This document shows, piece after piece, positions 1 to 8,827 of a DNA stretch of 9,787 nucleotides (within the stretch, counting starts at the first letter, position 1; every line of letters begins with the position of its first letter). Source of the DNA: Chitinophagaceae bacterium (lineage in GTDB: Bacteria > Bacteroidota > Bacteroidia > Chitinophagales > Chitinophagaceae). The DNA is taken from the NCBI GenBank assembly GCA_947461495.1, contig CANHLV010000040.1, positions 1 to 9,787 on the forward strand, written 5' to 3'. A program made the translations under genes and the position numbers. A model generated the notes under the pieces. That model made no database searches, was not told where the DNA came from, and was given only the letters and a program-made list of their open reading frames with translations.

Positions 1-468
1 AGCAGTGGTTTGAATCCATGAAGTCCAGTAGCCTCTTTCTTCTTTTGGAGCATGTTCTGCTACATATGTTGCGGCACCACCATATTCTCCTCCTAATGCC
101 AATCCTTGTAATAATCTTAGCAACAAAACGAGTAACGGTGCCAAAAATCCAATGGTCTCATAATCAGGAATACATCCGATTAAAAATGTAGAACCTCCCA
201 TCAATAATAAAGTAACCATGAATGTATATTTTCTGCCTATCATGTCACCTAATCTGCCAAAGAATAAAGCTCCAAAAGGACGCACTACAAAGCCCGCAGC
301 AAAAGTGGCTAATGTGGAAAGAAAGGCAGCAGTAGGATTCGTTTGAGGAAAAAACTTTGTAGATATTACTATTGCCAAACTACCGAAGATGTAAAAATCA
401 TACCATTCAATCAAGGTTCCTAATGATGAGGCAATTATGATTTTACGCAAATTCTTTTTTGTAGACAT
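1..468 (-). CDS. MHS-family MFS transporter, N-terminal part (cut by left window edge)
   Basis: Inner-membrane secondary transporter of the metabolite:H+ symporter branch of the major facilitator superfamily (the group of ProP, KgtP and ShiA), which imports organic acids or osmolytes with protons. The ATG is at 466-468 and the frame stays open for 156 codons to base 1; full-length members run to about 430-550 residues, so two thirds lie outside. Visible landmarks are an N-terminal EWYDF (21-25), a VVRPFGAL stretch (61-68), the MFS motif A loop between helices 2 and 3 as GRLGDMIGRK (71-80), RLLQG (118-122) and GGEYGGA (126-132) in helix 4, followed by AEHAP (137-141). Hydrophobic segments fall at about 9-35, 47-69, 81-100 and 105-125, as expected for the first four of twelve helices. 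It starts 66 bp after the tamL stop with no Shine-Dalgarno sequence. The substrate cannot be read from this part. Family assignment is firm; function within it is open. Confidence 0.93.
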   Translation of the reverse strand, partial: MSTKKNLRKIIIASSLGTLIEWYDFYIFGSLAIVISTKFFPQTNPTAAFLSTLATFAAGFVVRPFGALFFGRLGDMIGRKYTFMVTLLLMGGSTFLIGCIPDYETIGFLAPLLVLLLRLLQGLALGGEYGGAATYVAEHAPKEERGYWTSWIQTTA

Positions 469-534
469 AGTTAGATAATTGGAGTATTAAAGTATAAAGA
501 AAGGAAAATTAATTGATACTTAAGTTGAAGTTGA

Positions 535-2814
535 TTAGAATGGCAATCCAATGGCAATATTCAAAATCAGATTTTCTCTTCGCCATTGCGAATCTCCAAA
601 TGCTATTTTATTCATCACCCATCTTTCATTTTCCGGGAGAAATGGTTTTCTTAAAGGTATGCCCAAGTCAGCTCTTATGACTAAGATAGTTGCATCAAAT
701 CGCAATCCTGTACCGGTACAAAATGCTATTTCTTTGTAGAAGTCTTTTGAAATTTTACCTGGCTGTCCAAACAACAAAGTATCTTTTGTCCAGGTATTGC
801 CAATATCTGCAAACCATGCCAGACTTATTGACTTTGTAATAGGTGTTCTTAATTCAGAATTGAATAACAACTTGATATCACCTCCGATAATTTGATAAAG
901 TCCACGATTTAGTGCAGAAGGTTGCAATGAACCAGGGCCAACAGTTCCTGCGTTAAATCCTCTCAATGAACTGGCTCCACCTATCGTATACAATTTTGAA
1001 AAAGGCAAAGCCTTTGAATTGTGATAAGGCAAACCTAAACCAATTTGCAATCTGTTAGCTAATGATTTTTTGCTGCCCGCAGCTGTTGTATAGTGTATAT
1101 CAACATCTAATTTTACATATTGTGCAAATGGAGCTTTTAATATTTTTTTCTCTCTGTAACTTTTCGCACCTGTTATTAAGCCGGCCACATTTCCAGAAAG
1201 GTCAATACTTGTATTGAAGTACCAATGATGTTTTTTATGCTCAACAAATTTGCTGAATGATAAGTAGGTGCCAATTACAGACTCTGCATTTACATTCACT
1301 AGCAAAGAGGGGTTGATGGCCGCTTCTCTGTAAAAAGAATCTGTAACATTCGTTGCATTGGTATAACTCAATGAAATAGGTGCAAAATTGATTTGTGTGC
1401 TAGCGGTTGGTTTTTTTATAAACTCATATTGCAGTCTGAAAAAATTCTTCGTGTAATACAATCTTTTTTGATACCATTCGTAACCCAGTGTGATAGCAGT
1501 GTTGGCAGGATAAAAACTGTTTTCTTTTATTTTTATAAATGGAATGGCATAGCTAGGAAACTTTAAAGAAGCTTCTGTACCTGCCCTGAAATTATTATTC
1601 ACTTTTAGCGAATCTGTAGTTGCTACTTCAAAACCACCATAAACTTTTATGGCTAATTGCTCTGCACCTCCGAATGTATTTTTATTTTTCCAATTCAAAC
1701 TGAGTTTGCTGCCTACAAAACTATTGTCTTTAGAAAAAGCATCGAGTGAAGCTTGAATCGATTTCTTTTTATATGGCGTTAGAAAATAAGTCACATCCAG
1801 CTGATGGTCATTGATGGTATCAAACTTGTTTTTTACAAATTTGAATGTTCCTAAATTGATTAACCTGTTTAATGTTCCATTAATCAGTTCACTATTGTAT
1901 ATAGAATCAGGTCTGTAGGTGATGGATTTTTCAAACAATGATGCTTTGAAAAGATTTGAATTTTGTTTAATGGTCAATCCATCAATATTTTTTATAGACA
2001 ATTCATGTTGATTATTCAAATAATCTCCCAAAGAAAAATCGGGATAAATAGTTATGTTCTTTATGGTATAAATCTTCCGTGCTTCAGCAGGAGTTATTCT
2101 CTTCAGGTTGAACAATAAATTTACTTTTCTGTCACCAACTGTACTATCGGCATAGGCCATCAAATAATCAGGATGAAAATAATAATAGCCTTTCGTTTTT
2201 GTGATGGCATCTAATCGTTCACGCTCTGCCGTTATATCACTCAGTCTGTATGCATTTCCGAGTTGTAATAAACTATTGGTTTTTGTATTTTCTTCGAGCA
2301 ATGACAGTATAGCTGATGAAGTATCTTTTACCCATGTTACTTCATTGATATGATATTGTGGTTTCACAGACACTTTGTAAAAAGCTTTACAGAATTGTTT
2401 GGTGTTGACGGTGTCTCCAATAGCTGTAGAATGAAAATAGCCTAAATTTTCAAGCAAAGATTGTATGTTTTCTGCTGCTGCTTTTACATTCACTCTGTTA
2501 CTTAAAACGGGCTGTTCTGCTATTTTTTTTCTTAGCAATGATCGGAAACCATTTTCTTTTTTAGGCTCACCTATTTTATACCAGAACCATACTTTGTAAG
2601 GAAAACCCAAAATGAATTTATTGTGATCAGGCCTTGTGGCTAACTCGATAGTGGATTTCAAACTTTTGTTACTTTCTTTAACATCAACATCTTTGTCGAT
2701 TTGAATAATAGCTCCTTTGTATAGTTTCTCGCCTTTAGGCAAGTAACTACTTACCGAACATGAAGAAATCGTTAGTACGAGTAATAATTTCAATATGGAA
2801 CTATAGTGTCTCAA
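535..2814 (-). CDS. tamL: Translocation and assembly module lipoprotein TamL (Omp85/BamA-family outer-membrane barrel)
   Basis: Outer-membrane Omp85 protein, the Bacteroidota counterpart of TamA, expected to work with TamB in outer-membrane protein or lipid assembly. Seen: a short signal peptide ending in a lipobox-like ISSC, so Cys19 would be the lipidated first residue. Next comes a periplasmic part of about 330 residues that fits three POTRA-like domains (roughly 30-150 with GYF at 125-127, 154-240, 248-346). A 16-stranded-type barrel follows from about 350 to 759. The Omp85 lid-loop motif RGF is at 618-620, preceded by GGASSL. The tail has the GLRFD and DLGIPLRKP segments typical of the surface-antigen D15 domain and ends in Phe759, as outer-membrane barrels do. 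Start choice: the frame has a stop at 2818-2820, and the first in-frame ATG lies near residue 219, far past the signal peptide. The start must therefore be TTG at 2812-2814, or less likely the internal TTG at 2791-2793 (residue 8). It overlaps the tamB stop. Family call is firm; the detailed substrate is unknown. Confidence 0.93.
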   Translation of the reverse strand: MRHYSSILKLLLVLTISSCSVSSYLPKGEKLYKGAIIQIDKDVDVKESNKSLKSTIELATRPDHNKFILGFPYKVWFWYKIGEPKKENGFRSLLRKKIAEQPVLSNRVNVKAAAENIQSLLENLGYFHSTAIGDTVNTKQFCKAFYKVSVKPQYHINEVTWVKDTSSAILSLLEENTKTNSLLQLGNAYRLSDITAERERLDAITKTKGYYYFHPDYLMAYADSTVGDRKVNLLFNLKRITPAEARKIYTIKNITIYPDFSLGDYLNNQHELSIKNIDGLTIKQNSNLFKASLFEKSITYRPDSIYNSELINGTLNRLINLGTFKFVKNKFDTINDHQLDVTYFLTPYKKKSIQASLDAFSKDNSFVGSKLSLNWKNKNTFGGAEQLAIKVYGGFEVATTDSLKVNNNFRAGTEASLKFPSYAIPFIKIKENSFYPANTAITLGYEWYQKRLYYTKNFFRLQYEFIKKPTASTQINFAPISLSYTNATNVTDSFYREAAINPSLLVNVNAESVIGTYLSFSKFVEHKKHHWYFNTSIDLSGNVAGLITGAKSYREKKILKAPFAQYVKLDVDIHYTTAAGSKKSLANRLQIGLGLPYHNSKALPFSKLYTIGGASSLRGFNAGTVGPGSLQPSALNRGLYQIIGGDIKLLFNSELRTPITKSISLAWFADIGNTWTKDTLLFGQPGKISKDFYKEIAFCTGTGLRFDATILVIRADLGIPLRKPFLPENERWVMNKIAFGDSQWRRENLILNIAIGLPF
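2811..2814 (-). promoter_or_regulatory. TTGA stop/start overlap coupling tamB to tamL
   Basis: On the minus strand the four bases read TTGA: the TTG starts tamL and the TGA ends tamB. No Shine-Dalgarno sequence precedes it; the leader is A/T-rich (tttccaaaaa region in complement). Such an overlap normally means the ribosome finishing the first gene re-initiates on the second, which would hold the two partner proteins at a linked ratio. The overlap is seen directly; coupling is inferred. Confidence 0.7.
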
Positions 2815-5800
2815 TCTTTATTTTTATTTCCAAAAAATTCTTTGAATGTATCGTAATCGAGTGTTACAGAAAATGAAACCCCTGATTCTACGACATAGCC
2901 ATCAAGTACTATTTCAAACTGGTTTTTTGTATAGGCACTAATCATGTACTTACCATCTTTGCTTAATTTATAAGCCATATTGGCGTCGGGCCTGAAAGTA
3001 TTACCATTTCCCCCGGCTTTTTGACCAGACAATCCAAAATTGTTACCAACGCTAATGGTTAAACGATTGTTGAAAAAGCTTTTAGAAATGGCAATGTTCA
3101 AATCTGTTCTTTGTTCAGTATTTCCTTTCAAATAATCATTGTATGCATTGAGATTGAGATCTACATCAATCCCTTTGAAAATATCTCCTGCGATATCATT
3201 AATGGCTGATGATAAAAAACCGCTCACACTTTTTTTAGCCAATCCGGAAAAATCAATTCCTGAATATTTTAGAAAATCTGTGCTTTGTTCGCTGATAAAT
3301 TTATTCATTAATAATAATGAAAAGACTTGTTTGTTCATAGTTGCCTGATCCTGGCGTAAGCGATTGAGTTTACTTTCAATCTGATTTTTTATATCATTAC
3401 TGATTTTCAGGCCCTGTTCTGGCAATTGTATATCGAATCCAATTTCAGGTTTGAATAATTTCCCTGTTATATGAAGCATTACATTAAAAGGCATTTTCTG
3501 CTTGTATGCATCACTGTTACTCATGTCTGTGATTTCGCTACTTAATAAGTCGTATGATGCGGCATTGGAAATGTAAGCAGCTGAAATATCAATTATGGCA
3601 TTATCAATATCACCCGCAAAGTTTATATTGCTGCCTTTAACAAGATTGAATTGTCTTTTAAGCAGCTGGTAATTCAAAATATAATAGCCTTTACTGAGTT
3701 CATAATTTCCGGTAATTACAATATTTCCACCCGGATCGACCCCTGCATTGATATGCGCATCTCCCTGAACTTTTATTTCATCTCCTGTTGATGGATCAAT
3801 GATGATTTTGAAAGCTGCATTTTTTGTAACAGTTACATTAATATTGTATTTTAAGAATGTTGTGAAGTCATGTTCATTTTCCTTATTTTGTATAAATCCA
3901 TCAGCATAATTGCTATATAGAAAAGTATCTCTGTCCACAAATCTTACTACAGTATTACCATCGTCTTTCACATAACCACCGTCGGGTAAAACCAAAGTAA
4001 GATCTGTTTTGTCATCAACCACAATATCACCTTCAATATTAGGTTTGTCTAAAGTTCCATTTATCAATATTTTCAAATCTGCAGCAGCATAACCGTAAAG
4101 CTCACTATCAACTAGTTTTTTTGCACTCATCAAAACAAAGTCTTCTGCATTTATAACGATACCCAGTCCGATGTTGTTATTGGGTAAAAGATTCATTTTG
4201 CCACTTAATTTCAACACATGATTCATACTGTCTGTTATTGCAATATCATTTAAAATAATTTCAGGTGATTTAAAAATCAATTCCTGATTATTGATACAGT
4301 ATGTTGTTCCGAGTGCGCTGATTTTGAAAGAGGTACTGTCTATAAATAAATTGCCAGTCCATTCCGGAATACCTTGCTTACCTTTTATTTCAATGTCACC
4401 GTGAATATTTCCTTTACAATGTTGAAGCTGTCCTTCAGAAAAAGCTTCAATCGTTTTGACATTTAATTTATTGATGTGAAGTTTAGCTTCAAAAGATTTA
4501 GAGGTGTCTTCAATGAAGTAAGAAGTTTCGAGTAGTAAGTCGTTCCCATTTTCATTTAAAGTAAGTGATGCGTTTATTTCATCTTCTTTGCTTTTGTCGG
4601 CTTTGCAGAAAATATTGCCAATTGGATAGCCCATAAATGACAATCCTTGAACCTCTGCAGTTCCGGTAAAAGATGGCAATGCTTTGTCAAAATCTCCTGC
4701 ATTCATTTTCGCATCAATCATTCCTGAAATAAAATTCGTGTCATCACTTACTAAAGAGCCGATGCTTTTCAAACTGAAATTATCAATATCTATTGCAATC
4801 TTATCGTCATTGTCAATTTTAAAGCTATTCAAATAAATCAAAGAAGTGTCATTGCTCAACATGAAATTGTGAATCGACAATCCATCCGCACCAAAATTGA
4901 TTTCATTATCTTCTATTGTACTCCAATATTCATAATTCAATAGTAAATCATTAGTCAAATGAAAACTGTAATTATTGTCTGTTGCAGTCAACTGTCCATT
5001 CATACCCAACCAGTTGATATTTTTATTGTCTTTTACAAGTAAGCTTAGATCGATTTTGTTGTCATGTATTTTTGATTCAAATTCGGTAACATGAATGTAA
5101 TTTTCACCAAGTTTCAATGAGTCAAATGTCAATCTAGTATTTAGATATTCAGCATCTCCTTTTGTACTCAAATTCAGGTTTCTGATTTCTTTATTATCGA
5201 TTGTTAACAATTGTGTATTGATATTCATATTGATGTCAGCGCCATGTTCATTGTTATCAACATTACCCGTCAAATTGATTGTTTTAAAATTGATGCCTTC
5301 TGGAATAAAGCTTTTTAGAATTTCATCTGCAGTTAAAGTGCCTGTAAATCCTATATGCTGTTCAGGTTTGACATCAACTTTATTGATATCAGAAAACTGA
5401 TAATACTTATTTAATTGCATCATTACTGCATCAGCAAGATTATCATATTCAAATTTACCACCGGCGTCCAATGTCGCGAATGAAGTTCTGATGTGTAATG
5501 AATCAAAACCTTCTTTTGTAGAAGTTGCTAATACACTGGCATTATAAACAGGAAAATGTTTTGTTGAAGTGCTGATATGACAACCATCTAGTTGAATGCT
5601 TGCATCGAGATGATGAGGTTCAAGATTTTTTGCATTAACCAAAATCTTACCCGAAACATTCAAAGTGTCTGTTGTAAAATGTAAATTATTTAATTGAATG
5701 GTATCAATCGAAATACTTGTATTGATGAGAGGAAAGTTACCTCTTACATCAGCATCAACTACAAAATCAAGTTTTATATTCTTATCATTTACTGATCCGT

Positions 5801-8015
5801 TGCTGTTGATATTACCATTATTTAGCAGTGTTTTCAAATTGATATTCTTGTATAGGTAATGGTTATAATCAAATTCGATAAGGTTTACTGACATATCAGC
5901 AACCATTTTCTTGTAATCAAAACCTTTTCCTTTTGCAGAGAAATTCCCATTAATATTTCCTAAGGTGCTATCTTGTTTTAATAATTTTCCCAAATTAAAA
6001 CCAGGTGTAGACAATGAAAGATCATATTCAGCGTCATCAGTTTTATTGATATTGTAAACAAAACCATTCATGTTTAATTTTCCAAGACTGCTAATAATTT
6101 GCAGGTTTGTATTGATGTTATTGCTATTTCCGTTAAGCGTTCCGGATGCTGAAATATCTGCAGGAATGTATAATTGATCTTTCAATTCCTGAGGCAGATA
6201 ATTCAATATCATTTTTGTATTCAATGAGAATGATTTTGTATTCACATTGAATGTCATCTTACCAGTATTATCGAAATTCTTAACTGCGATGTTGCCAGAG
6301 TATTCAAATCCTTTTGCTTTGGCGATAATAGAAGCATCAGCATTTTTCATATCACCTTTGATATTTCCACTTATTTGAAAATTATCGGGTAAATCTTTTA
6401 ATGAAGCCTGGTGTTCTTTAGGTACAAACATCGTAATGTCTTTTTTCATCAAATTGGTGCTGATGATATTAGCGTCATAGGCGATTTTATTTGAATCAAG
6501 CAAATTGTATAATGTAACTTTTGCTTTCAATTGGCTTCCCTGCAATCCATTGAATTCAAAATCAGTTAGATTCAGTTTATTCAAATTGCCATTGGCTTCT
6601 GCCGTGATGTTTAGTTTGTCTGATTTGAAAAATTCAGATGGTAAAATCTTTTGCAGTTCTGGATTCAGTATCGACAAGTCTTTCGTTGATATGTATGATT
6701 TGTACAGTGAAAGATTGAAATGACTTTTTTCAGGATGATTAATGATGTCGTCTATTTCATTAAAACGATATTCAAATGAACGTTGAATAAGACTGTTTGG
6801 CGTTTTAATCATTAAGTCTGTTGCACTGATAGCGTTTTTGTTCATTCCAAATTTGACATGAACACTATCCAATGTCAATCCTGATTTTTCATGCAAAGCA
6901 AATTGTTTGATCCTAAAAGAAAGAGAATCTTCTCCAAAATAAATATCATTTACATCGCTGTTGATGTTTTGGGCAATAATATGATTTGCATCAAATCCAA
7001 CAATAGAAGGAGCTGTATTGTTATTGTAGGTTAAACTACTTCGTTTAACTGAAACATTTGCTGTATTAAATATCCAAGGCGATGAAGCAGTTGATGTGTC
7101 AATTTTATTTTCATCTGATTTATGATTGAAAACGATATCAGCGCTATCAATAAGAATTGATTTGTTTTGTATCAACTGCTTGTTCAAATCAACATAAAAA
7201 TAATTGACTTCAATTTGTTTTGATTGGTTTGAAAAAAACATATCATTTTCAGTATTATTGAATTTGATATTTGAATTTTTCAAATCGATGTGATGAATTG
7301 TAATAACGGGCATTTCGCTTGCAATTGCTACAGGAATATTTTGCATAGGATTTCCTTTATACAATTGCATGTTAATATTGATGCCTACTGCAGCAATATT
7401 CTTTACATCATAAATAGATTTTTCGAGGTTAATCGTATTGAAGTTGATAGTGCTTTTTGAAACAGCAGCCGCTAGCTCAGTCCCATCATAAACATCTTTA
7501 TAATTGATTCTGATATTATTCAGTTCTGCATTTTTGATAACCATGCTCAGTGAAGAAGTATCATTGATATTAGTTGATTCTTTGCTTTTATCATCTCCCG
7601 CAAAAGCATCAATAATAAACTGATAATTGAATTCAGGCTTTTCCTTGGTTGAATAAAGGTTAGCATAAATATCAGACAATGATATTTTTTTGATATTTAC
7701 TTTTCCATCCAACAAATCGAACATGTTGATGGATACATTTATTTTTCCGGCAAAGAGTAAAGTGTCTTTATTTCGATCTTCTATGTAAATGTTCCCTAGT
7801 TCGATGTCATTGGGTAAATCGTAATTTAGTTGCCCTATACTGATTTTGGTTTTTAGCTTTTCTTGAAGGTAATGCTCTGCTTGGTTTTTGATGAAATGTT
7901 TTCCATAATTACTGTTGATGAAAAACCATAGGGATAATACAATTACTGCTAGCGAAAGCATTAAGTAGACAAGAACTTTAAAGGTTCTTTTGAATATTAT
8001 TTTCCCATTGCTCAT
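2811..8015 (-). CDS. tamB: TamB-like translocation/assembly module protein (AsmA/TamB superfamily, DUF490)
   Basis: Large envelope protein anchored in the inner membrane that spans the periplasm as a long beta-sheet groove and contacts an Omp85 barrel; family members serve outer-membrane protein insertion or phospholipid transfer. Seen: an N-terminal anchor helix at about 12-33 after basic residues, then an AsmA-like opening module (about 55-120, with IELGNIYIED near 71-80). More than a thousand residues of repetitive short beta-strand sequence rich in N, K, D, I and S follow, with hardly any Cys. The conserved C-terminal TamB domain covers roughly the last 450 residues. It includes a GNIVITGNYEL-type stretch, GDIDNAIIDISAAY near 1465, and MNKQVFSLLLMNKF at 1560-1573, a segment I associate with Bacteroidota TamB. 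At 1734 residues it is well above E. coli TamB (about 1259) but ordinary for this phylum. The ATG at 8013-8015 gives the anchor directly. It lies 37 bp after the crotonase gene and overlaps tamL by 4 bp, the classic partner arrangement. The choice between lipid and protein transport cannot be made from sequence alone. Confidence 0.93.
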   Translation of the reverse strand: MSNGKIIFKRTFKVLVYLMLSLAVIVLSLWFFINSNYGKHFIKNQAEHYLQEKLKTKISIGQLNYDLPNDIELGNIYIEDRNKDTLLFAGKINVSINMFDLLDGKVNIKKISLSDIYANLYSTKEKPEFNYQFIIDAFAGDDKSKESTNINDTSSLSMVIKNAELNNIRINYKDVYDGTELAAAVSKSTINFNTINLEKSIYDVKNIAAVGININMQLYKGNPMQNIPVAIASEMPVITIHHIDLKNSNIKFNNTENDMFFSNQSKQIEVNYFYVDLNKQLIQNKSILIDSADIVFNHKSDENKIDTSTASSPWIFNTANVSVKRSSLTYNNNTAPSIVGFDANHIIAQNINSDVNDIYFGEDSLSFRIKQFALHEKSGLTLDSVHVKFGMNKNAISATDLMIKTPNSLIQRSFEYRFNEIDDIINHPEKSHFNLSLYKSYISTKDLSILNPELQKILPSEFFKSDKLNITAEANGNLNKLNLTDFEFNGLQGSQLKAKVTLYNLLDSNKIAYDANIISTNLMKKDITMFVPKEHQASLKDLPDNFQISGNIKGDMKNADASIIAKAKGFEYSGNIAVKNFDNTGKMTFNVNTKSFSLNTKMILNYLPQELKDQLYIPADISASGTLNGNSNNINTNLQIISSLGKLNMNGFVYNINKTDDAEYDLSLSTPGFNLGKLLKQDSTLGNINGNFSAKGKGFDYKKMVADMSVNLIEFDYNHYLYKNINLKTLLNNGNINSNGSVNDKNIKLDFVVDADVRGNFPLINTSISIDTIQLNNLHFTTDTLNVSGKILVNAKNLEPHHLDASIQLDGCHISTSTKHFPVYNASVLATSTKEGFDSLHIRTSFATLDAGGKFEYDNLADAVMMQLNKYYQFSDINKVDVKPEQHIGFTGTLTADEILKSFIPEGINFKTINLTGNVDNNEHGADINMNINTQLLTIDNKEIRNLNLSTKGDAEYLNTRLTFDSLKLGENYIHVTEFESKIHDNKIDLSLLVKDNKNINWLGMNGQLTATDNNYSFHLTNDLLLNYEYWSTIEDNEINFGADGLSIHNFMLSNDTSLIYLNSFKIDNDDKIAIDIDNFSLKSIGSLVSDDTNFISGMIDAKMNAGDFDKALPSFTGTAEVQGLSFMGYPIGNIFCKADKSKEDEINASLTLNENGNDLLLETSYFIEDTSKSFEAKLHINKLNVKTIEAFSEGQLQHCKGNIHGDIEIKGKQGIPEWTGNLFIDSTSFKISALGTTYCINNQELIFKSPEIILNDIAITDSMNHVLKLSGKMNLLPNNNIGLGIVINAEDFVLMSAKKLVDSELYGYAAADLKILINGTLDKPNIEGDIVVDDKTDLTLVLPDGGYVKDDGNTVVRFVDRDTFLYSNYADGFIQNKENEHDFTTFLKYNINVTVTKNAAFKIIIDPSTGDEIKVQGDAHINAGVDPGGNIVITGNYELSKGYYILNYQLLKRQFNLVKGSNINFAGDIDNAIIDISAAYISNAASYDLLSSEITDMSNSDAYKQKMPFNVMLHITGKLFKPEIGFDIQLPEQGLKISNDIKNQIESKLNRLRQDQATMNKQVFSLLLMNKFISEQSTDFLKYSGIDFSGLAKKSVSGFLSSAINDIAGDIFKGIDVDLNLNAYNDYLKGNTEQRTDLNIAISKSFFNNRLTISVGNNFGLSGQKAGGNGNTFRPDANMAYKLSKDGKYMISAYTKNQFEIVLDGYVVESGVSFSVTLDYDTFKEFFGNKNKD

Positions 8016-8052
8016 TATGTAATCAAGAGGACGCTATTTTTAAATACAAAAA

Positions 8053-8823
8053 TTATTTCGCTTTAAATTTTTCAATCGCCTTTCTTGAAAAATCGCTTAA
8101 GATTAATCTGCCGCTAATAGCAGCTCTTTCACTTAGTAAGTTATCCCAGTGTTCGGTACCTTTCCAGAAAACACGTTTCAATTCCATCATCGCTTCAGGA
8201 TTTGATTGAGAAAGTGTTTTGGCTAATTTCAAAACAGCTTCATCTACTTTTTCGATTGAGGTATGTAATTCAGCAAACAATCCATTGTTGAAAGCCCATT
8301 GCGCATTTCTCCAAGATGTAGCATCAATGGAAAGGGAAGAGAACGCACTAGTTCCCATTTTTCTTTCAACGGCAGGGCCTACTACAAATGGCCCAATACC
8401 TACTGCCAGTTCACTCAATTTGATATCGGCAGTATCTAAAGCTATGGAATAATCAGCAGCAGCTGCCAATCCTACACCACCACCAACACATTTACCTTGT
8501 ATGCGTGCAATGACAAATTTTGAAGATACTCTTATAGCATTGATGACTTTAGCAAAGCCACTGAAAAAATTCAGTCCTTCTTCAGTAGAATTGATTTGCA
8601 ATAATTCATCAAATGATGCACCTGCACAAAATGCTTTTTCACCTGCACTTTTCAAAATAATAACGGCTGATTCTTTATTGCTATCCGCCTGATGAATTTC
8701 ATCCGCTAATTGATTAAGGATTTTTCCGGGCAATGAGTTGCTTTGAGGATGAAAAAATTCTATCGTTGTGATGTTGTCATTAGTAGAAGAAACCACATAA
8801 GCTTCTTTAGTTGATTCGCTCAT
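8053..8823 (-). CDS. Enoyl-CoA hydratase/isomerase family protein (crotonase fold), likely in the phenylacetate pathway
   Basis: Cytosolic acyl-CoA enzyme, 256 residues, the usual size for a single-domain crotonase. Seen: the CoA/oxyanion-hole segment FCAGASFDEL (65-74), the second oxyanion-hole segment GKCVGGGVGLA (110-120), and SELAVGIGP (137-145). Compared with rat enoyl-CoA hydratase, whose two catalytic acids are Glu144 and Glu164, the second is kept as Glu138. The first falls on Gly118, at exactly the same 20-residue spacing. A single glutamate is the pattern of enoyl-CoA isomerases and other crotonases rather than a standard hydratase, so the exact reaction is uncertain. It sits 4 bp after paaZ, which suggests a role in the beta-oxidation-like tail of phenylacetate breakdown (PaaF- or PaaG-like), but I do not assign either symbol. 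The ATG at 8821-8823 gives a normal family N-terminus. No Shine-Dalgarno sequence is seen; the leader is A/T-rich. Confidence 0.9.
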   Translation of the reverse strand: MSESTKEAYVVSSTNDNITTIEFFHPQSNSLPGKILNQLADEIHQADSNKESAVIILKSAGEKAFCAGASFDELLQINSTEEGLNFFSGFAKVINAIRVSSKFVIARIQGKCVGGGVGLAAAADYSIALDTADIKLSELAVGIGPFVVGPAVERKMGTSAFSSLSIDATSWRNAQWAFNNGLFAELHTSIEKVDEAVLKLAKTLSQSNPEAMMELKRVFWKGTEHWDNLLSERAAISGRLILSDFSRKAIEKFKAK

Positions 8824-8827
8824 ACAA

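Noticed and set aside
469..534. Possible promoter or terminator between tamL and the transporter gene
   Set aside because: A TAATTTTC on the minus strand is one base off the Bacteroidota -7 consensus, but no -33 TTG lies at the right distance. The only palindromes (AATTAATT, ACTTAAGT) are too short for a terminator.
551..739. Plus-strand open frame of 62 codons
   Set aside because: It lies wholly antisense to the conserved C-terminal barrel of tamL and its translation resembles no family I know.
2523..2530. Run of eight A on the coding strand of tamL as a slippage or phase-variation site
   Set aside because: The frame is intact on both sides, the run encodes ordinary Lys-Lys residues, and such runs are expected by chance in AT-rich DNA.
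3139..3348. Plus-strand open frame of 69 codons
   Set aside because: Antisense to the conserved C-terminal domain of tamB; no leader or recognisable domain.
5218..5400. Plus-strand open frame of 60 codons
   Set aside because: Antisense shadow of the tamB beta-rich middle; hydrophobic look follows from the reverse complement of Asn/Lys-rich codons.
6505..6723. Plus-strand open frame of 72 codons
   Set aside because: Antisense shadow of tamB with no supporting features.
8219..8692. Two plus-strand open frames opposite the crotonase gene
   Set aside because: Both mirror the conserved crotonase coding sequence and show no family resemblance.
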